The notes: generated by a model not told the origin, from the sequence alone. Positions 49,191-58,487 are shown, counted from the stretch's first letter. The stretch: DNA of 64,000 nt from SFHK01 sp045538305 (GCA_045538305.1 JAZSRC010000037.1:1-64000); one strand, 5' to 3'. Program-made: numbers and translations.

Positions 49191-49227
49191 TCTCGCTGGC
49201 TTTTCGCCAGCGAGATTTGTTTTTCTT
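49191..49227 (+). terminator. Intrinsic terminator after the SASP gene
   Basis: A perfect 10-bp stem (49191-49200 with 49206-49215) with a TTTTC loop runs into TTTGTTTTTCTTT. Confidence 0.93.
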
Positions 49228-49254
49228 TACAAATGCTTGCAAAAACCATATAAT
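49226..49254 (+). promoter_or_regulatory. Promoter of the structured leader and glutaredoxin-like gene
   Basis: TTTACA (49226-49231) and TATAAT (49249-49254) with a 17-nt spacer. Predicted start near 49261, about 225 nt before the coding region. The -35 overlaps the T run of the SASP terminator. Confidence 0.7.
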
Positions 49255-49260
49255 AAAAGT

Positions 49261-49442
49261 AAGAAGTGCGAGGCTGCGCTTGTATTTCAGGGCGCAGGCA
49301 AAGCTCCGAAGTTTTCGACATTTCTTCGGGGATTGACGGCTATACTGTGTACTCCATTGGCGAAAGAGTATATTGGTATGGAAGCATTTTTCGGCTTCAC
49401 GGATGTATATCCAAAGAGGAACATCAGTGCGAATACATTTTT
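49261..49442 (+). ncRNA. Structured leader RNA, candidate riboswitch or attenuator
   Basis: Five consecutive hairpins can be drawn: 49274-49297 (6 bp CTGCGC/GCGCAG), 49304-49331 (8 bp), 49342-49379 (13 bp with one bulge), 49381-49398 (5 bp) and 49403-49438 (6 bp) followed by TTTTT. A competing fold exists at the last one (GATGT...ACATC, 49402 onward). The last hairpin with its T run could be a weak terminator, the usual expression platform. I could not match it to a known class. A free-standing small RNA is an alternative. No convincing protein is encoded; an open frame from 49237 starts within the promoter. Confidence 0.45.
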
Positions 49443-49484
49443 CAGTAACACCAAAGAATGAATATGGCTTGGGAGGATCATGAT

Positions 49485-49742
49485 ATGCAAAAGCTTACGC
49501 TGTTTTACTTTGAAGCGTGTCCGTATTGCCGTCAGGCGCTTGCATGGCTGGAGGAGCTGAAGAAAGAAAAAACGGAATACGGCAATATCGAGATTGAAAT
49601 GATCGATGAACGCAAGCATCCGGAAATTGCCGATCAGTACGACTATTGGTACGTGCCGACATTTTATATGAACGGAAACAAGGTACATGAGGGCGCGATG
49701 ACAAAGGAGAAGCTGAATCAGGTTCTGGATGGCGCGCTATAA
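49485..49742 (+). CDS. Glutaredoxin/thioredoxin-fold protein
   Basis: An 85-residue small redox protein. The active site CPYC (residues 12-15 in FEACPYCRQA) and the cis-Pro loop YVPTFYMNG (about 57-65) are both present, with an acidic region between. It would use glutathione, thioredoxin-like partners or another low-molecular-weight thiol; Clostridia often lack glutathione, so the electron donor is unknown. The start at 49485 follows TTGGGAGG by 9 nt, and an in-frame ATG at 49458 lies before that site. Its unusually long structured leader suggests regulation. Confidence 0.88.
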   Translation: MQKLTLFYFEACPYCRQALAWLEELKKEKTEYGNIEIEMIDERKHPEIADQYDYWYVPTFYMNGNKVHEGAMTKEKLNQVLDGAL

Positions 49743-49782
49743 CGTTTACAAAGTTTGCGCTATGTTTAGTTTTGCAAATGTC

Positions 49783-49811
49783 TTGATATTGAAGACAGAT
49801 TGTGCGATAAT
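49783..49811 (+). promoter_or_regulatory. Promoter of tdh-kbl
   Basis: TTGATA (49783-49788) and GATAAT (49806-49811) with a 17-nt spacer and TGC before the -10, about 75 nt before tdh. Confidence 0.6.
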
Positions 49812-49886
49812 ATCCCTGTGAAATACAGAAGTGTCTGTATATTGCGGACACATTGCGATAAAAATACGAACACGGAGGCGACTGGC

Positions 49887-50927
49887 ATGGATGGACTTAT
49901 GAAGGCAATTGTGAAGCCTGAAAAAGGAAAGGGACTGGTTATCCGCGAGGTGCCGATTCCCAAGCCCGGCGTAGGCGAGGTTCTGATCAAAATCCGTAAA
50001 ACCGCAATCTGCGGAACGGATCTGCATATTTACAACTGGGATCCGTGGAGCGAGAAAAACATCGCCCCGCCGCTGATCATCGGTCATGAATACGTGGGAG
50101 AGATTGCAGAAATTGGACTTGGCGTAACCGGTCTTGAAATCGGCGAAAGAGTCAGCGGAGAAGGCCATATCGTATGCCATCAGTGCAGAAACTGCCGCGG
50201 CGGAAACAGCCAGTGGTGCAAGCATACCAAAGGCGTGGGCGTGAACCGTGACGGCGCGTTTGCGGAGTACATCTGCATTCCTGCCAGCAATGTAATACCG
50301 ATCAACCCCGAAATCGACGAGGACGTCGTGGCGTTCTTTGACGCCTACGGAAATGCAACCCACACAGCGCTGATGTTTGACGTTGTGGGCGAAGACGTGC
50401 TGATTACCGGTGCAGGCGCCATCGGCATTATGGCGGCGGCGATCTGCAAAAGAAACGGTGCGCGCAGCGTTGTCGTAACCGATATGAACGACTATCGCCT
50501 TTCCCTTGCCAAGCGCATGGGCGCAACCGAGGTTATCAACGTTGGCCGCGAACGCATTGAGGACAAATTCAAGGCGCATAACATTGTAGAGGGTTTCGAT
50601 GTTGGCCTTGAAATGAGCGGAAGCCCGCATGCGCTTTCCAGTATGATCAAGCTTATGCGAAACGGCGGAAAGATCGCCATGCTCGGCATTCTGTCCTCCG
50701 ACGCAAAGGTAGATTTCAACGACATTATTTTCAAGGGTCTGACGCTTCAGGGCATTTACGGCAGAAGAATGTATGAAACCTGGTATAAGATGATGGCTAT
50801 GGTAGAGGGTGGCCTTGACCTTACGCCCATCATTACGCATCGCTTCCATTATACCGACTTTGACAAGGGCTTTGAGGCCATGAACACCGGCAGAAGCGGC
50901 AAGGTCATTCTGGACTGGACGTATTGA
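49887..50927 (+). CDS. tdh: L-threonine 3-dehydrogenase
   Basis: A 346-residue zinc-dependent medium-chain dehydrogenase oxidising L-threonine to 2-amino-3-ketobutyrate with NAD+. Catalytic zinc site: CGTDLHIYNWDPWS (about 41-54) and GHEYVGE (about 67-73); structural zinc Cys residues in CHQCRNCRGGNSQWC (about 98-112). The Rossmann motif GAGAIG lies near residue 173. The start at 49887 follows CGGAGG; in-frame ATG codons upstream (49800) are within the leader. It is 13 nt from kbl, whose product splits the intermediate into glycine and acetyl-CoA. Confidence 0.96.
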   Translation: MDGLMKAIVKPEKGKGLVIREVPIPKPGVGEVLIKIRKTAICGTDLHIYNWDPWSEKNIAPPLIIGHEYVGEIAEIGLGVTGLEIGERVSGEGHIVCHQCRNCRGGNSQWCKHTKGVGVNRDGAFAEYICIPASNVIPINPEIDEDVVAFFDAYGNATHTALMFDVVGEDVLITGAGAIGIMAAAICKRNGARSVVVTDMNDYRLSLAKRMGATEVINVGRERIEDKFKAHNIVEGFDVGLEMSGSPHALSSMIKLMRNGGKIAMLGILSSDAKVDFNDIIFKGLTLQGIYGRRMYETWYKMMAMVEGGLDLTPIITHRFHYTDFDKGFEAMNTGRSGKVILDWTY

Positions 50928-50940
50928 GGAGGAAATCCAC

Positions 50941-52128
50941 ATGAAGAGCGCTTATCAGTATTATTCCGAGCAGATTGACGCCATCCGTGCCGCCGGTACC
51001 TTCAAGTCCGAGCGCGTCATCACCACGCCGCAGAAGGCCAGAATCGATACCACTAAGGCCGACGGCGTATTGAATATGTGCGCAAATAACTACCTTGGCC
51101 TTTCCAGCAATGAGGAAATCATCGAAGCCGCAAAGGCCAGCTATGACAAATGGGGCTTCGGCCTTTCCTCTGTGCGCTTTATCTGCGGAACCCAGCAGCC
51201 GCATCTTACGCTCGAAAGAAAGATTGCGGATTTCGTACATATGGATGACGCCATTTTGTACTCCAGCTGCTTTGACGCCAACGGCGGCCTTTTTGAAACC
51301 CTGCTTGGCGCTGAGGACGCTGTGATTTCCGATGAGCTGAATCATGCCTCCATCATCGACGGCGTTCGCCTTTGCAAGGCCAAAAGATTCCGCTATAAAA
51401 ACAATGATATGGACGATCTGAAAAGATGCCTTGAGGAGGCTAAGGACGCCAGAATTCGCCTGATTGCTACCGACGGTGTGTTCTCCATGGACGGGTATAT
51501 CGCAAATCTGAAAGCCATCTGCGATCTGGCGGACGAATACGACGCGCTTGTCATGGTGGACGACAGCCACGCTGTCGGCTTTATGGGCGATAACGGCCGC
51601 GGTACGGTGGAATATGCGGGCGTGGAAGGCCGCGTAGACATTATTACCGGAACGCTCGGTAAGGCGCTTGGAGGCGCAAGCGGCGGCTATACTGCAGCAC
51701 GACAGGGCATTGTCGACCTTTTGCGTCAGCGTTCCCGTCCGTATCTATTCTCCAATACCGTTGCTCCCGCCATCTGTGCGGCTGCAATCCGCACGTTTGA
51801 CATGCTGACCGAATCTACCGCCCTGCGCGATCGACTTTTTGAGAATACCCGTTATTTCCGCGCCGGGCTTGAAAAGGAAGGCTTCGATGTGCTGCCCGGC
51901 ACGCATCCCATTGTGCCCGTTATGCTGTACGACGCCGCACTGGCCGGGGAATTCGCTCAGAAAATGCTGGAAAAGGGCGTATATGTCGTAGGCTTCAGCT
52001 ATCCCGTTGTGCCGATGGGCCGTGCAAGAATCCGCACGCAGGTGAGCGCCGCGCATACCAAGGAAGATCTCGATTTTGCCATCCGCTGCTTTGTCGAGGT
52101 ACGCAATGAACTGGGCCTCAAAAAATAG
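50941..52128 (+). CDS. kbl: 2-amino-3-ketobutyrate CoA ligase (glycine C-acetyltransferase)
   Basis: A 395-residue pyridoxal-phosphate enzyme of the alpha-oxoamine synthase family, using CoA to cleave 2-amino-3-ketobutyrate to glycine and acetyl-CoA. Motifs: CANNYLGLS (about 41-49), GFGLSSVRFICGTQ (about 74-87), the DDSHAVGFMG segment (Asp-His pair contacting the cofactor, about 205-214) and the Schiff-base Lys in TGTLGKALGGASGG (about 235-248). GAGGAGG precedes the ATG. It works with tdh in threonine degradation. Confidence 0.96.
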   Translation: MKSAYQYYSEQIDAIRAAGTFKSERVITTPQKARIDTTKADGVLNMCANNYLGLSSNEEIIEAAKASYDKWGFGLSSVRFICGTQQPHLTLERKIADFVHMDDAILYSSCFDANGGLFETLLGAEDAVISDELNHASIIDGVRLCKAKRFRYKNNDMDDLKRCLEEAKDARIRLIATDGVFSMDGYIANLKAICDLADEYDALVMVDDSHAVGFMGDNGRGTVEYAGVEGRVDIITGTLGKALGGASGGYTAARQGIVDLLRQRSRPYLFSNTVAPAICAAAIRTFDMLTESTALRDRLFENTRYFRAGLEKEGFDVLPGTHPIVPVMLYDAALAGEFAQKMLEKGVYVVGFSYPVVPMGRARIRTQVSAAHTKEDLDFAIRCFVEVRNELGLKK

Positions 52129-52144
52129 AACATGAAATAATAAC

Positions 52145-52168
52145 GAGCCGCCCGAGTTCGGGCGGCTC
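52145..52168 (+). terminator. Probable terminator after kbl
   Basis: A perfect 10-bp GC-rich stem (52145-52154 with 52159-52168) with an AGTT loop. The following T run is poor (TGGTTAT), so efficiency is uncertain. Confidence 0.6.
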
Positions 52169-52187
52169 TGGTTATATGGATTCCTGA

Positions 52188-52216
52188 TTGCTATTTCAAA
52201 AAATATATATTATAAT
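52188..52216 (+). promoter_or_regulatory. Promoter of the aldo/keto reductase gene
   Basis: TTGCTA (52188-52193) and TATAAT (52211-52216) with a 17-nt AT-rich spacer, about 55 nt before the start codon. Confidence 0.72.
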
Positions 52217-52271
52217 CTGATAAGAACAAACTGTCTGCGCCTGCGCATCGACTGATGAATGAGGGGAAACA

Positions 52272-53450
52272 ATGAAATACAGGCTTGATAAATATGGCAA
52301 TCGGATTTCCGCGCTCGGCTTTGGCTGCATGCGCTTTAAAAGGAAGCTTGGCCTTACCGATATGAAGGAAACGGAAAAACAGATTATGACCGCTATAAAC
52401 GCGGGCGTGAATTACTTCGATACTGCCTATATTTATCCCGGCAGTGAAGCGGCGCTTGGCGAGATTCTTGATAAAAATGGAGTGAGGAAGGATGTGCATA
52501 TTGCGACAAAGCTTCCTCATTACCTGATCAAGAGTGTGGAGGGCGCGGAAAAGCTGTTTCGTGAGGAACTGAAAAGGCTCAGAACGGATTATGTGGACGT
52601 ATACCTTATGCATATGCTGACCGATACGGAAGCATGGGAACGGCTTAAAGGGATTGGCATGCTTGACTGGCTGGAAGAAAAAAAGAAAGCCGGGCAGATC
52701 AGGCAGATTGGTTTTTCCTATCACGGAAACAGCGATATGTTCAAAAAACTGGTGGACGCATACGATTGGGATCTTACACTTATTCAGTATAACTATATGG
52801 ACGAATACACGCAGGCGGGCAAAACGGGCCTCAGATATGCGCATGAAAAGGGCATGGCAGTCATGATCATGGAGCCTCTGCGCGGAGGAAAGCTGGTAAA
52901 AAGGCTTCCGGAGGAGGCAAAACGGATATTTGAGTCGTATCCCGTATCCCGCACGCCTGCCGAATGGGCGTTTCAGTGGCTTTGGAATCAAAAGGAAATT
53001 ACCTGTGTTCTGTCGGGCATGAATTCCGAGAAAATGGTGCTTGAAAACATTGCGACCGCATCGGAGACAGAACCGGGGATGCTCATTGACGAAGACCTTG
53101 ACATGCTGAAAAATGTATCCAATGCAATCAACAGCCGTATGAAGGTGGGTTGTACGGGCTGTGGATACTGTATGCCATGCCCCAAAGGCGTGGATATTCC
53201 GGGCGCGTTTGCCGCGTACAACAGACGTTATTCCGAGGGAAAATTCTGGTCGTTTATCGATTATGTTATCTGCACGGCTCTTCGGAAAAACGGAACCGCT
53301 GCTTCCAATTGTGTTGGATGCGGAAAATGCGAAAAGCACTGCCCGCAGGGGATCGCCATACGCAAGGAGCTTAATAATACTGCAGCGGAATTTGAGGGCG
53401 GAATCTATAAACTTGTGCGCGCAGTTGCGTCAAAACTTGTGAAGTTCTGA
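52272..53450 (+). CDS. Aldo/keto reductase with C-terminal 2[4Fe-4S] ferredoxin domain
   Basis: A 392-residue two-domain oxidoreductase. Residues 1-280 form an aldo/keto reductase barrel with GFGCMRF, the catalytic Asp and Tyr in FDTAYIYPGSE (about 49-59), Lys in ATKLPH and His in LMHML. The C-terminal part has two ferredoxin-type clusters, CTGCGYCMPCPKG (about 294-306) and CVGCGKCEKHCPQG (about 343-356). This architecture is common in anaerobes; electrons probably pass between ferredoxin and a carbonyl substrate that is not known. GAGGGGA precedes the ATG. It is a single-gene unit with its own promoter. Confidence 0.9.
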   Translation: MKYRLDKYGNRISALGFGCMRFKRKLGLTDMKETEKQIMTAINAGVNYFDTAYIYPGSEAALGEILDKNGVRKDVHIATKLPHYLIKSVEGAEKLFREELKRLRTDYVDVYLMHMLTDTEAWERLKGIGMLDWLEEKKKAGQIRQIGFSYHGNSDMFKKLVDAYDWDLTLIQYNYMDEYTQAGKTGLRYAHEKGMAVMIMEPLRGGKLVKRLPEEAKRIFESYPVSRTPAEWAFQWLWNQKEITCVLSGMNSEKMVLENIATASETEPGMLIDEDLDMLKNVSNAINSRMKVGCTGCGYCMPCPKGVDIPGAFAAYNRRYSEGKFWSFIDYVICTALRKNGTAASNCVGCGKCEKHCPQGIAIRKELNNTAAEFEGGIYKLVRAVASKLVKF

Positions 53451-53456
53451 GGAAAT

Positions 53457-53501
53457 AAAAAACGCGTTACAGCACCGGATCAGCGCTGTAACGCGTTTTT
53501 T
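53457..53501. terminator. Bidirectional terminator between the reductase gene and purL
   Basis: A perfect 17-bp stem (53457-53473 with 53485-53501) begins with six As and ends with six Ts, so it works on both strands. It closes the purine operon, whose last gene ends at 53508. Confidence 0.94.
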
Positions 53502-53507
53502 CATGGG

Positions 53508-56500
53508 TTATTGGAAGTATTCAACCGCAGATTTAAACATGCCCAGATCGTAATCGCCGGGTACGTTTACATACAGCGGGAGGCTGTGGCCTACGCGTTC
53601 TGCATGCGCCATTTTACCGAATACGCGTCCATCGGGCGAGGTAACGCCTTCAATGGAGAGCACGGAGCCGTTGGGGTTATCCGGAATATAGGATGCGGCA
53701 TTTCCGGCTTCGTCTGCATACTGGGTTGCGATCTGACCGTTTTCAATAAGCTTTTCAATCAGCGAAGAAGGGGCAACAAAGCGGCCTTCGCCGTGAGAGA
53801 TGGGCGCGGTATAGGACTTACCGAGCACCGCATTCTGAAGCCATGCCGACTTTGTGGACGCTACGCGGGTGCGGACGATTCTGCTCTGGTGGCGGCCAAT
53901 TTCATTAAAGGTCAGAGTTGCTTCGCATTCATCGCTCTCTCGGATTTCTCCGTAGGGGATCAGGCCCAGTTTGACGAGCGCCTGGAAGCCGTTGCAGATC
54001 CCGCCCATAAGGCCGTCGCGCGCATTCAAAAGCTTCAGCGTACTTTCGCGAACGAGGGGATTGCGGAAAAACGCAGTGATGAATTTGGCGCTTCCGTCGG
54101 GTTCATCGCCGCCGGAGAAGCCGCCGGGGATGAAGATCATCTGCGCATCGTCAATTGCTTTGGCAAAGCGCTTGGCAGAAAGTTCGACGTCTTCCTTCGA
54201 CTGATTGCGGATAACGATAATTTCTACCTTTGCGCCGGCGCGCAGGAAAGCACGTTCGGTATCGTATTCGCAGTTTGTACCGGGGAAAGCGGGAATCACA
54301 ACCTTGGGCATATCATATTTCTGATAGCGGCACTTGGTCGGCTTGCCTTCAAACATGATGGCAGGCGCATTGGTTTCCCCCTTGGTGAGGGTGGGAAATA
54401 CGTCTTCCAGGCGGCTTTCGTAGGCTCCCTCCAGCTCTGCCATGGGTACGGCTTCGCCTTCAAGCGCAAACGTATAATCGTCTGTTACATAGCCGATTAC
54501 GTTCTCGGTTTCGTTGTCGGATGCATATTCCAGAACGATTGCGCCGATTGCGGGATCGAACAATACGTCGTCATTTATGGATTTGAATCCGAAGCCGTTA
54601 CCGAGCGCCATTTTGAATACGCACTCAGCAGCGCCGAATCGGCCTACCGCGCTTGCGGATACGGCCTTGCCGGTTCTGAGAAGTTCCGTTACCTGATCAA
54701 ACATTTTCAGAAGGCTTTCTGCGTTTGCAAGGCCGTTTTCGTTCGTTTCGGGACGGAACAGGGCGACCGGTGCGCCGGCACGCTTGAATTCGTTTGAACG
54801 AATATCGCTTGCGCTGCATACAGCTACCGCAAAGGAAACAAGCGTGGGAGGCACATGAATGCCTTCAAAGGAGCCGCTCATGGAATCCTTGCCGCCAATG
54901 GCCGCGATGCCAAGATCCAGCTGTGCATCCAATGCACCAAGCAGCGCGCTCATGGGCTCGCCCCAGATTTCGGGGTTTTCGCTCATGCGCTGGAAGTATT
55001 CCTGGAAACTGAAATGTATATTGTCGCGGCCTGCGCCTGAAGCCACGAGTTTGGCTACAGAGGAAACCACCGCCTGATATGCACCGGCGTAGGGATTCTT
55101 TTCGGAGATGTAGGGGTCGAAGCCATAGCTCATAACGGACGCAGTATCGCTTTCTGCGCCGCGGGCGCTGATGCGGGCAGCCATTACCTGAGAAGGCGTC
55201 AGCTGACGCTTTCCGCCGTAGGGCATCAGCAGGCTCATTGCGCCGTTGGTGGAGTCGAAACGTTCGACAAGGCCGCGCTTGGAGCATACATTCAGGTCGG
55301 CAGCCATTGCCCTAAGTCCGGCGGCTGTAGCCTTTTCGGCTTTATTAGCATAGGCGGGCAGTACGCCGATCTTCGCCTTTGCATGCTTCGGCGCGCCGTT
55401 TAAATCGATAAAGGAGCGGTCAATGTTCACAATTTCGCGGCCGTTCCAGTTCATGATCAGTTTCTTTTCTTCGGTTACGCGGGCAACGGGCGTGGCTTCC
55501 AGGTTTTCTTCGCGGGCCAGCGCAAGGAATGCGTCGAGATCCTCGCTCGCAAGTACAACGGCCATGCGTTCCTGCGATTCGGATATGGCGATTTCGGTTC
55601 CGTCAAGGCCTTCGTATTTCTTGGGAACGGCGTTGAGGTCGATAATCAAGCCGTCGGCCAGCTCTCCAATGGCTACGGAAACGCCGCCTGCGCCGAAATC
55701 GTTGCAGCGTTTGATCAAGCGTGCAGCTTCGGGGTTTCTAAACAACCTTTGAAGCTTGCGCTCCTCGGGCGCATTTCCCTTTTGAACCTCGGCTCCGCAG
55801 GTAGCAAGGGACTCGAGCGTGTGCTTCTTTGAGGATCCCGTTGCGCCGCCGCAGCCGTCGCGCCCGGTTCTGCCGCCAAGCAGCACAACGTAATCGCCGC
55901 TTGCCGGTACTTCGCGGCGCACATTTTCCTGAGGCGCAGCGCCGATTACAGCGCCGATTTCCATTCGTTTTGCCTGATAGCCGTCGTGATAGATTTCATC
56001 TACAAAGCTGGTGGCAAGCCCGATCTGGTTGCCGTAGGAGCTGTAGCCGGCGGCAGCGGTTGTAACCAGCTGACGCTGAGGCAGCTTTCCGGGAATGGTT
56101 TCGCTGATGGCGCGGGTGGGATCGGCTGCGCCTGTTACGCGCATGGCCTGATACACATAGCCGCGTCCGGATAAAGGATCACGGATTGCACCGCCGATAC
56201 AGGTGGCGGCGCCGCCGAAAGGTTCGATCTCGGTGGGATGATTGTGGGTTTCATTTTTGAAGAACAAAAGCCAGTTCTGATCCTCACCGTCAATCTTTGC
56301 ATTGATGCGAATGGTGCAGGCATTGATCTCGTCAGATTCGTCAAGATCAGTAAGCTTGCCTTCCGCTTTCAAAGCCTTTGCACCGATGGTTGCAATATCC
56401 ATGAGCGTTACGGGCTTGTTCTCGCGGCCAAGCGCTTTTCTTACGGAAAGATAGCGGTCAAAGGCTTTCTGAACACTCGGATCTTCAATCGTCACGTCGG

Positions 56501-57194
56501 TGAATTCGGTCTGGAATGTAGTGTGACGGCAGTGATCCGACCAGTAGGTGTCCAGCATACGGATTTCGGTAATGGTGGGGTCGCGCTTAAGGGATAGGAA
56601 ATAGTCCTGGCAGAACTTAAGGTCGTCCGCGTCCATGGCCAGACGGTAGCTCTTCACAAATTCGGAAAGCGCTTCGGCGGGCATGGAAATAAAGCCGGTA
56701 AGCGTATCCACGGTTTCCGGAAGCGCATAGGTTTCCTTAAGCGTTTTAAAGGTGCTCCAGTCGGTCAGGCGCTTTTCAACGGGATTTACTACATGCGCGC
56801 GTATTTTGGCCTCTTCTTCATCCGATAGTTCTCCGGTAAGAAGGTATACGGTTGCGGTTTTGACGAGAGGGCGTTCCACCTCTGCCAGCAGCTGGATGCA
56901 CTGACTGGCGGAATCTGCACGCTGATCGTATTGGCCGGGCAGGTATTCGGTTATGAAGCTTCTGCCGTTGTGCGCAGGCGCTTCCTCGTATGCCATATCT
57001 ACCTGCGGCTCGGAGAACACGTTGGTGATAGAACGTTCAAAAAGGCTACGGGGCAGATTCTCCACGTCATAACGATTGATTACGCGTATAGCTGAAAGTG
57101 AAGGAATACCGAGGAAGGAATTGATCTCTTGCTTGAGCGCACGGGCTTCATGGTCGAAGCCGGGCTTTTTTTCTACATATATTCTGTAAACCAT
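53508..57194 (-). CDS. purL: Phosphoribosylformylglycinamidine synthase, single-chain PurL
   Basis: A 1228-residue large-type FGAM synthase that contains synthetase and glutaminase parts in one chain, so separate purS and purQ are not needed. Order: N-terminal PurS-like domain (about 1-150), a linker with YWSDHCRHTTF (about 219-229), two AIRS-like halves (KNETHNHPTEIEPFGGAATCIGG landmarks NETHNHPTEI; AIGGKDSMSGSF), and a C-terminal class I glutaminase with PGTNCEYDTE, nucleophile Cys in GGICNGFQAL and a late His-Glu in SHGEGRF. It converts FGAR to FGAM with ATP and glutamine. The start is 1 nt after the purD stop. It is the last gene of the operon. Confidence 0.96.
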   Translation of the reverse strand: MVYRIYVEKKPGFDHEARALKQEINSFLGIPSLSAIRVINRYDVENLPRSLFERSITNVFSEPQVDMAYEEAPAHNGRSFITEYLPGQYDQRADSASQCIQLLAEVERPLVKTATVYLLTGELSDEEEAKIRAHVVNPVEKRLTDWSTFKTLKETYALPETVDTLTGFISMPAEALSEFVKSYRLAMDADDLKFCQDYFLSLKRDPTITEIRMLDTYWSDHCRHTTFQTEFTDVTIEDPSVQKAFDRYLSVRKALGRENKPVTLMDIATIGAKALKAEGKLTDLDESDEINACTIRINAKIDGEDQNWLLFFKNETHNHPTEIEPFGGAATCIGGAIRDPLSGRGYVYQAMRVTGAADPTRAISETIPGKLPQRQLVTTAAAGYSSYGNQIGLATSFVDEIYHDGYQAKRMEIGAVIGAAPQENVRREVPASGDYVVLLGGRTGRDGCGGATGSSKKHTLESLATCGAEVQKGNAPEERKLQRLFRNPEAARLIKRCNDFGAGGVSVAIGELADGLIIDLNAVPKKYEGLDGTEIAISESQERMAVVLASEDLDAFLALAREENLEATPVARVTEEKKLIMNWNGREIVNIDRSFIDLNGAPKHAKAKIGVLPAYANKAEKATAAGLRAMAADLNVCSKRGLVERFDSTNGAMSLLMPYGGKRQLTPSQVMAARISARGAESDTASVMSYGFDPYISEKNPYAGAYQAVVSSVAKLVASGAGRDNIHFSFQEYFQRMSENPEIWGEPMSALLGALDAQLDLGIAAIGGKDSMSGSFEGIHVPPTLVSFAVAVCSASDIRSNEFKRAGAPVALFRPETNENGLANAESLLKMFDQVTELLRTGKAVSASAVGRFGAAECVFKMALGNGFGFKSINDDVLFDPAIGAIVLEYASDNETENVIGYVTDDYTFALEGEAVPMAELEGAYESRLEDVFPTLTKGETNAPAIMFEGKPTKCRYQKYDMPKVVIPAFPGTNCEYDTERAFLRAGAKVEIIVIRNQSKEDVELSAKRFAKAIDDAQMIFIPGGFSGGDEPDGSAKFITAFFRNPLVRESTLKLLNARDGLMGGICNGFQALVKLGLIPYGEIRESDECEATLTFNEIGRHQSRIVRTRVASTKSAWLQNAVLGKSYTAPISHGEGRFVAPSSLIEKLIENGQIATQYADEAGNAASYIPDNPNGSVLSIEGVTSPDGRVFGKMAHAERVGHSLPLYVNVPGDYDLGMFKSAVEYFQ

Positions 57195-57195
57195 G

Positions 57196-58464
57196 TTATT
57201 CTCCCTTCAGCGCCCGCTGACCGATGTCGCGCCTGAGATGCTTACCCTCAAATGAGATTTCATCTGCGGCTGCATAGGCTGCCGAGATGGCGCTTTCCAG
57301 CGTGCCCGCCTTTGCGACAACGCCCAGAACGCGGCCTCCGTTTGTGACAAATTCTCCGTCTTCGGAAAGCTTCGTTCCGCTGTGATACACATAGGCCATT
57401 TCATTTGCCTGTCCGAAGGAAATCGGCAGACCCTTTTTGTAGGCGAGCGGATAGCCTCCGGAGGCGATCATCACGCAGCAGGTAGCGCCTTGTTCAAACT
57501 CCACATTGATGGAGGAAAGCGTTTCGCTTTCTACGGCGCGCATCACGGTAAGAAGATCGGTCTTTAAAAGCGGCAGTACAGCCTGCGCCTCGGGATCGCC
57601 GAAGCGGCAATTGTATTCAATCACTTTTGGACCGTTTTTCGTGAGCATCAAACCAAAGTACAGGCAGCCCTTGAAGGGGCGGCCTTCCGCCTTCATTGCC
57701 TGAATGGTAGGCAGGAAGATTTCCTTCATGCATCTGTCGGCAATTTCATTTGTATACAGCGGGTTCGGCGCGATTACGCCCATACCGCCGGTATTCAGAC
57801 CCTGATCACCGTCCAGCGCGCGTTTATGATCCATGGAAGATATCATGGGAACCACGGTGTTTCCGTCGGTAAAGGAAAGAACGGAAACCTCGGGGCCGGT
57901 AAGGAATTCTTCAATAACGACGCGAGCGCCGCTTTTTCCGAATTTTCCGCCCACCATCATTTCGCGAACTTCTTTTTCCGCTTCTTCAAAGTCGTTTACG
58001 ATTACTACGCCTTTTCCGAGCGCAAGGCCGTCCGCCTTGATGACGATGGGGTATTCGGCGGCTTTCAGGTATTCCACAGCTTTTTCCGCTTCGGTAAACG
58101 TTTCAAACCTGGCGGTCGGGATGCCGTATTTTTTCATGAGATTTTTGGAGAAAATCTTGCTTGCCTCAATTTCGGCTGCCTTAGCGTCGGGGCCGAAGCA
58201 GGGAATGCCGATGGCGTTCAGGCGGTCAACCGCGCCAAGCGCCAGAGGATCATCCTGCGCAACAACTGCAAAATCGATTTTCTGCGCCTTGGCAAACTCG
58301 ACAATACCGTTTATATCCGTCGCGCTGACGGGCGCGCATTCGGCCAGATGGGATATGCCGGCGTTTCCCGGAAGCGCATAGATGGTTTCAGCTTCAGGGT
58401 TCATTTTGAGCGCACGAATGATGGCGTGCTCGCGTCCGCCGCCGCCAACAACGAGAATTTTCAT
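57196..58464 (-). CDS. purD: Phosphoribosylamine-glycine ligase
   Basis: A 422-residue ATP-grasp enzyme making GAR from phosphoribosylamine, glycine and ATP. It starts MKILVVGGGGREHAI and shows FGPDAKAAEIEASK, the KADGLALGKGV loop (about 143-153), EEFLTGPEVSVLSF, and LNTGGMGV with CRFGDPEAQAVLP (about 289-301). The start at 58464 follows GGAGG by 8 nt; an in-frame TTG at 58479 overlaps that site and is unlikely. It lies 23 nt after the AICAR transformylase gene. Confidence 0.97.
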   Translation of the reverse strand: MKILVVGGGGREHAIIRALKMNPEAETIYALPGNAGISHLAECAPVSATDINGIVEFAKAQKIDFAVVAQDDPLALGAVDRLNAIGIPCFGPDAKAAEIEASKIFSKNLMKKYGIPTARFETFTEAEKAVEYLKAAEYPIVIKADGLALGKGVVIVNDFEEAEKEVREMMVGGKFGKSGARVVIEEFLTGPEVSVLSFTDGNTVVPMISSMDHKRALDGDQGLNTGGMGVIAPNPLYTNEIADRCMKEIFLPTIQAMKAEGRPFKGCLYFGLMLTKNGPKVIEYNCRFGDPEAQAVLPLLKTDLLTVMRAVESETLSSINVEFEQGATCCVMIASGGYPLAYKKGLPISFGQANEMAYVYHSGTKLSEDGEFVTNGGRVLGVVAKAGTLESAISAAYAAADEISFEGKHLRRDIGQRALKGE

Positions 58465-58487
58465 AACGAACGCCTCCAAAATTTGAA

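Noticed and set aside
49298..49304. GCAAAGC after a hairpin, as in c-di-GMP-I riboswitches
   Set aside because: The other conserved parts (the upstream GGCAAAC-type segment and the GGTTGCC-type receptor) are not visible, and the flanking hairpins differ in layout.
49261..49360. Lysine riboswitch
   Set aside because: AGAAGTGCGAGG and CCGAAG recall the L-box, but CCGAAG pairs with a nearby CTTCGG here and the remaining conserved segments are absent.
49237..49461. 74-codon frame over the structured leader
   Set aside because: It starts within the promoter, crosses several hairpins and has no ribosome site.
53511..54797. 428-codon plus-strand frame inside purL
   Set aside because: Antisense shadow of the glutaminase end of purL, without ribosome site or family motifs. 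The same holds for frames opposite metQ (14354-15229), the AICAR transformylase (58491-59699) and PurO (59702-60583).
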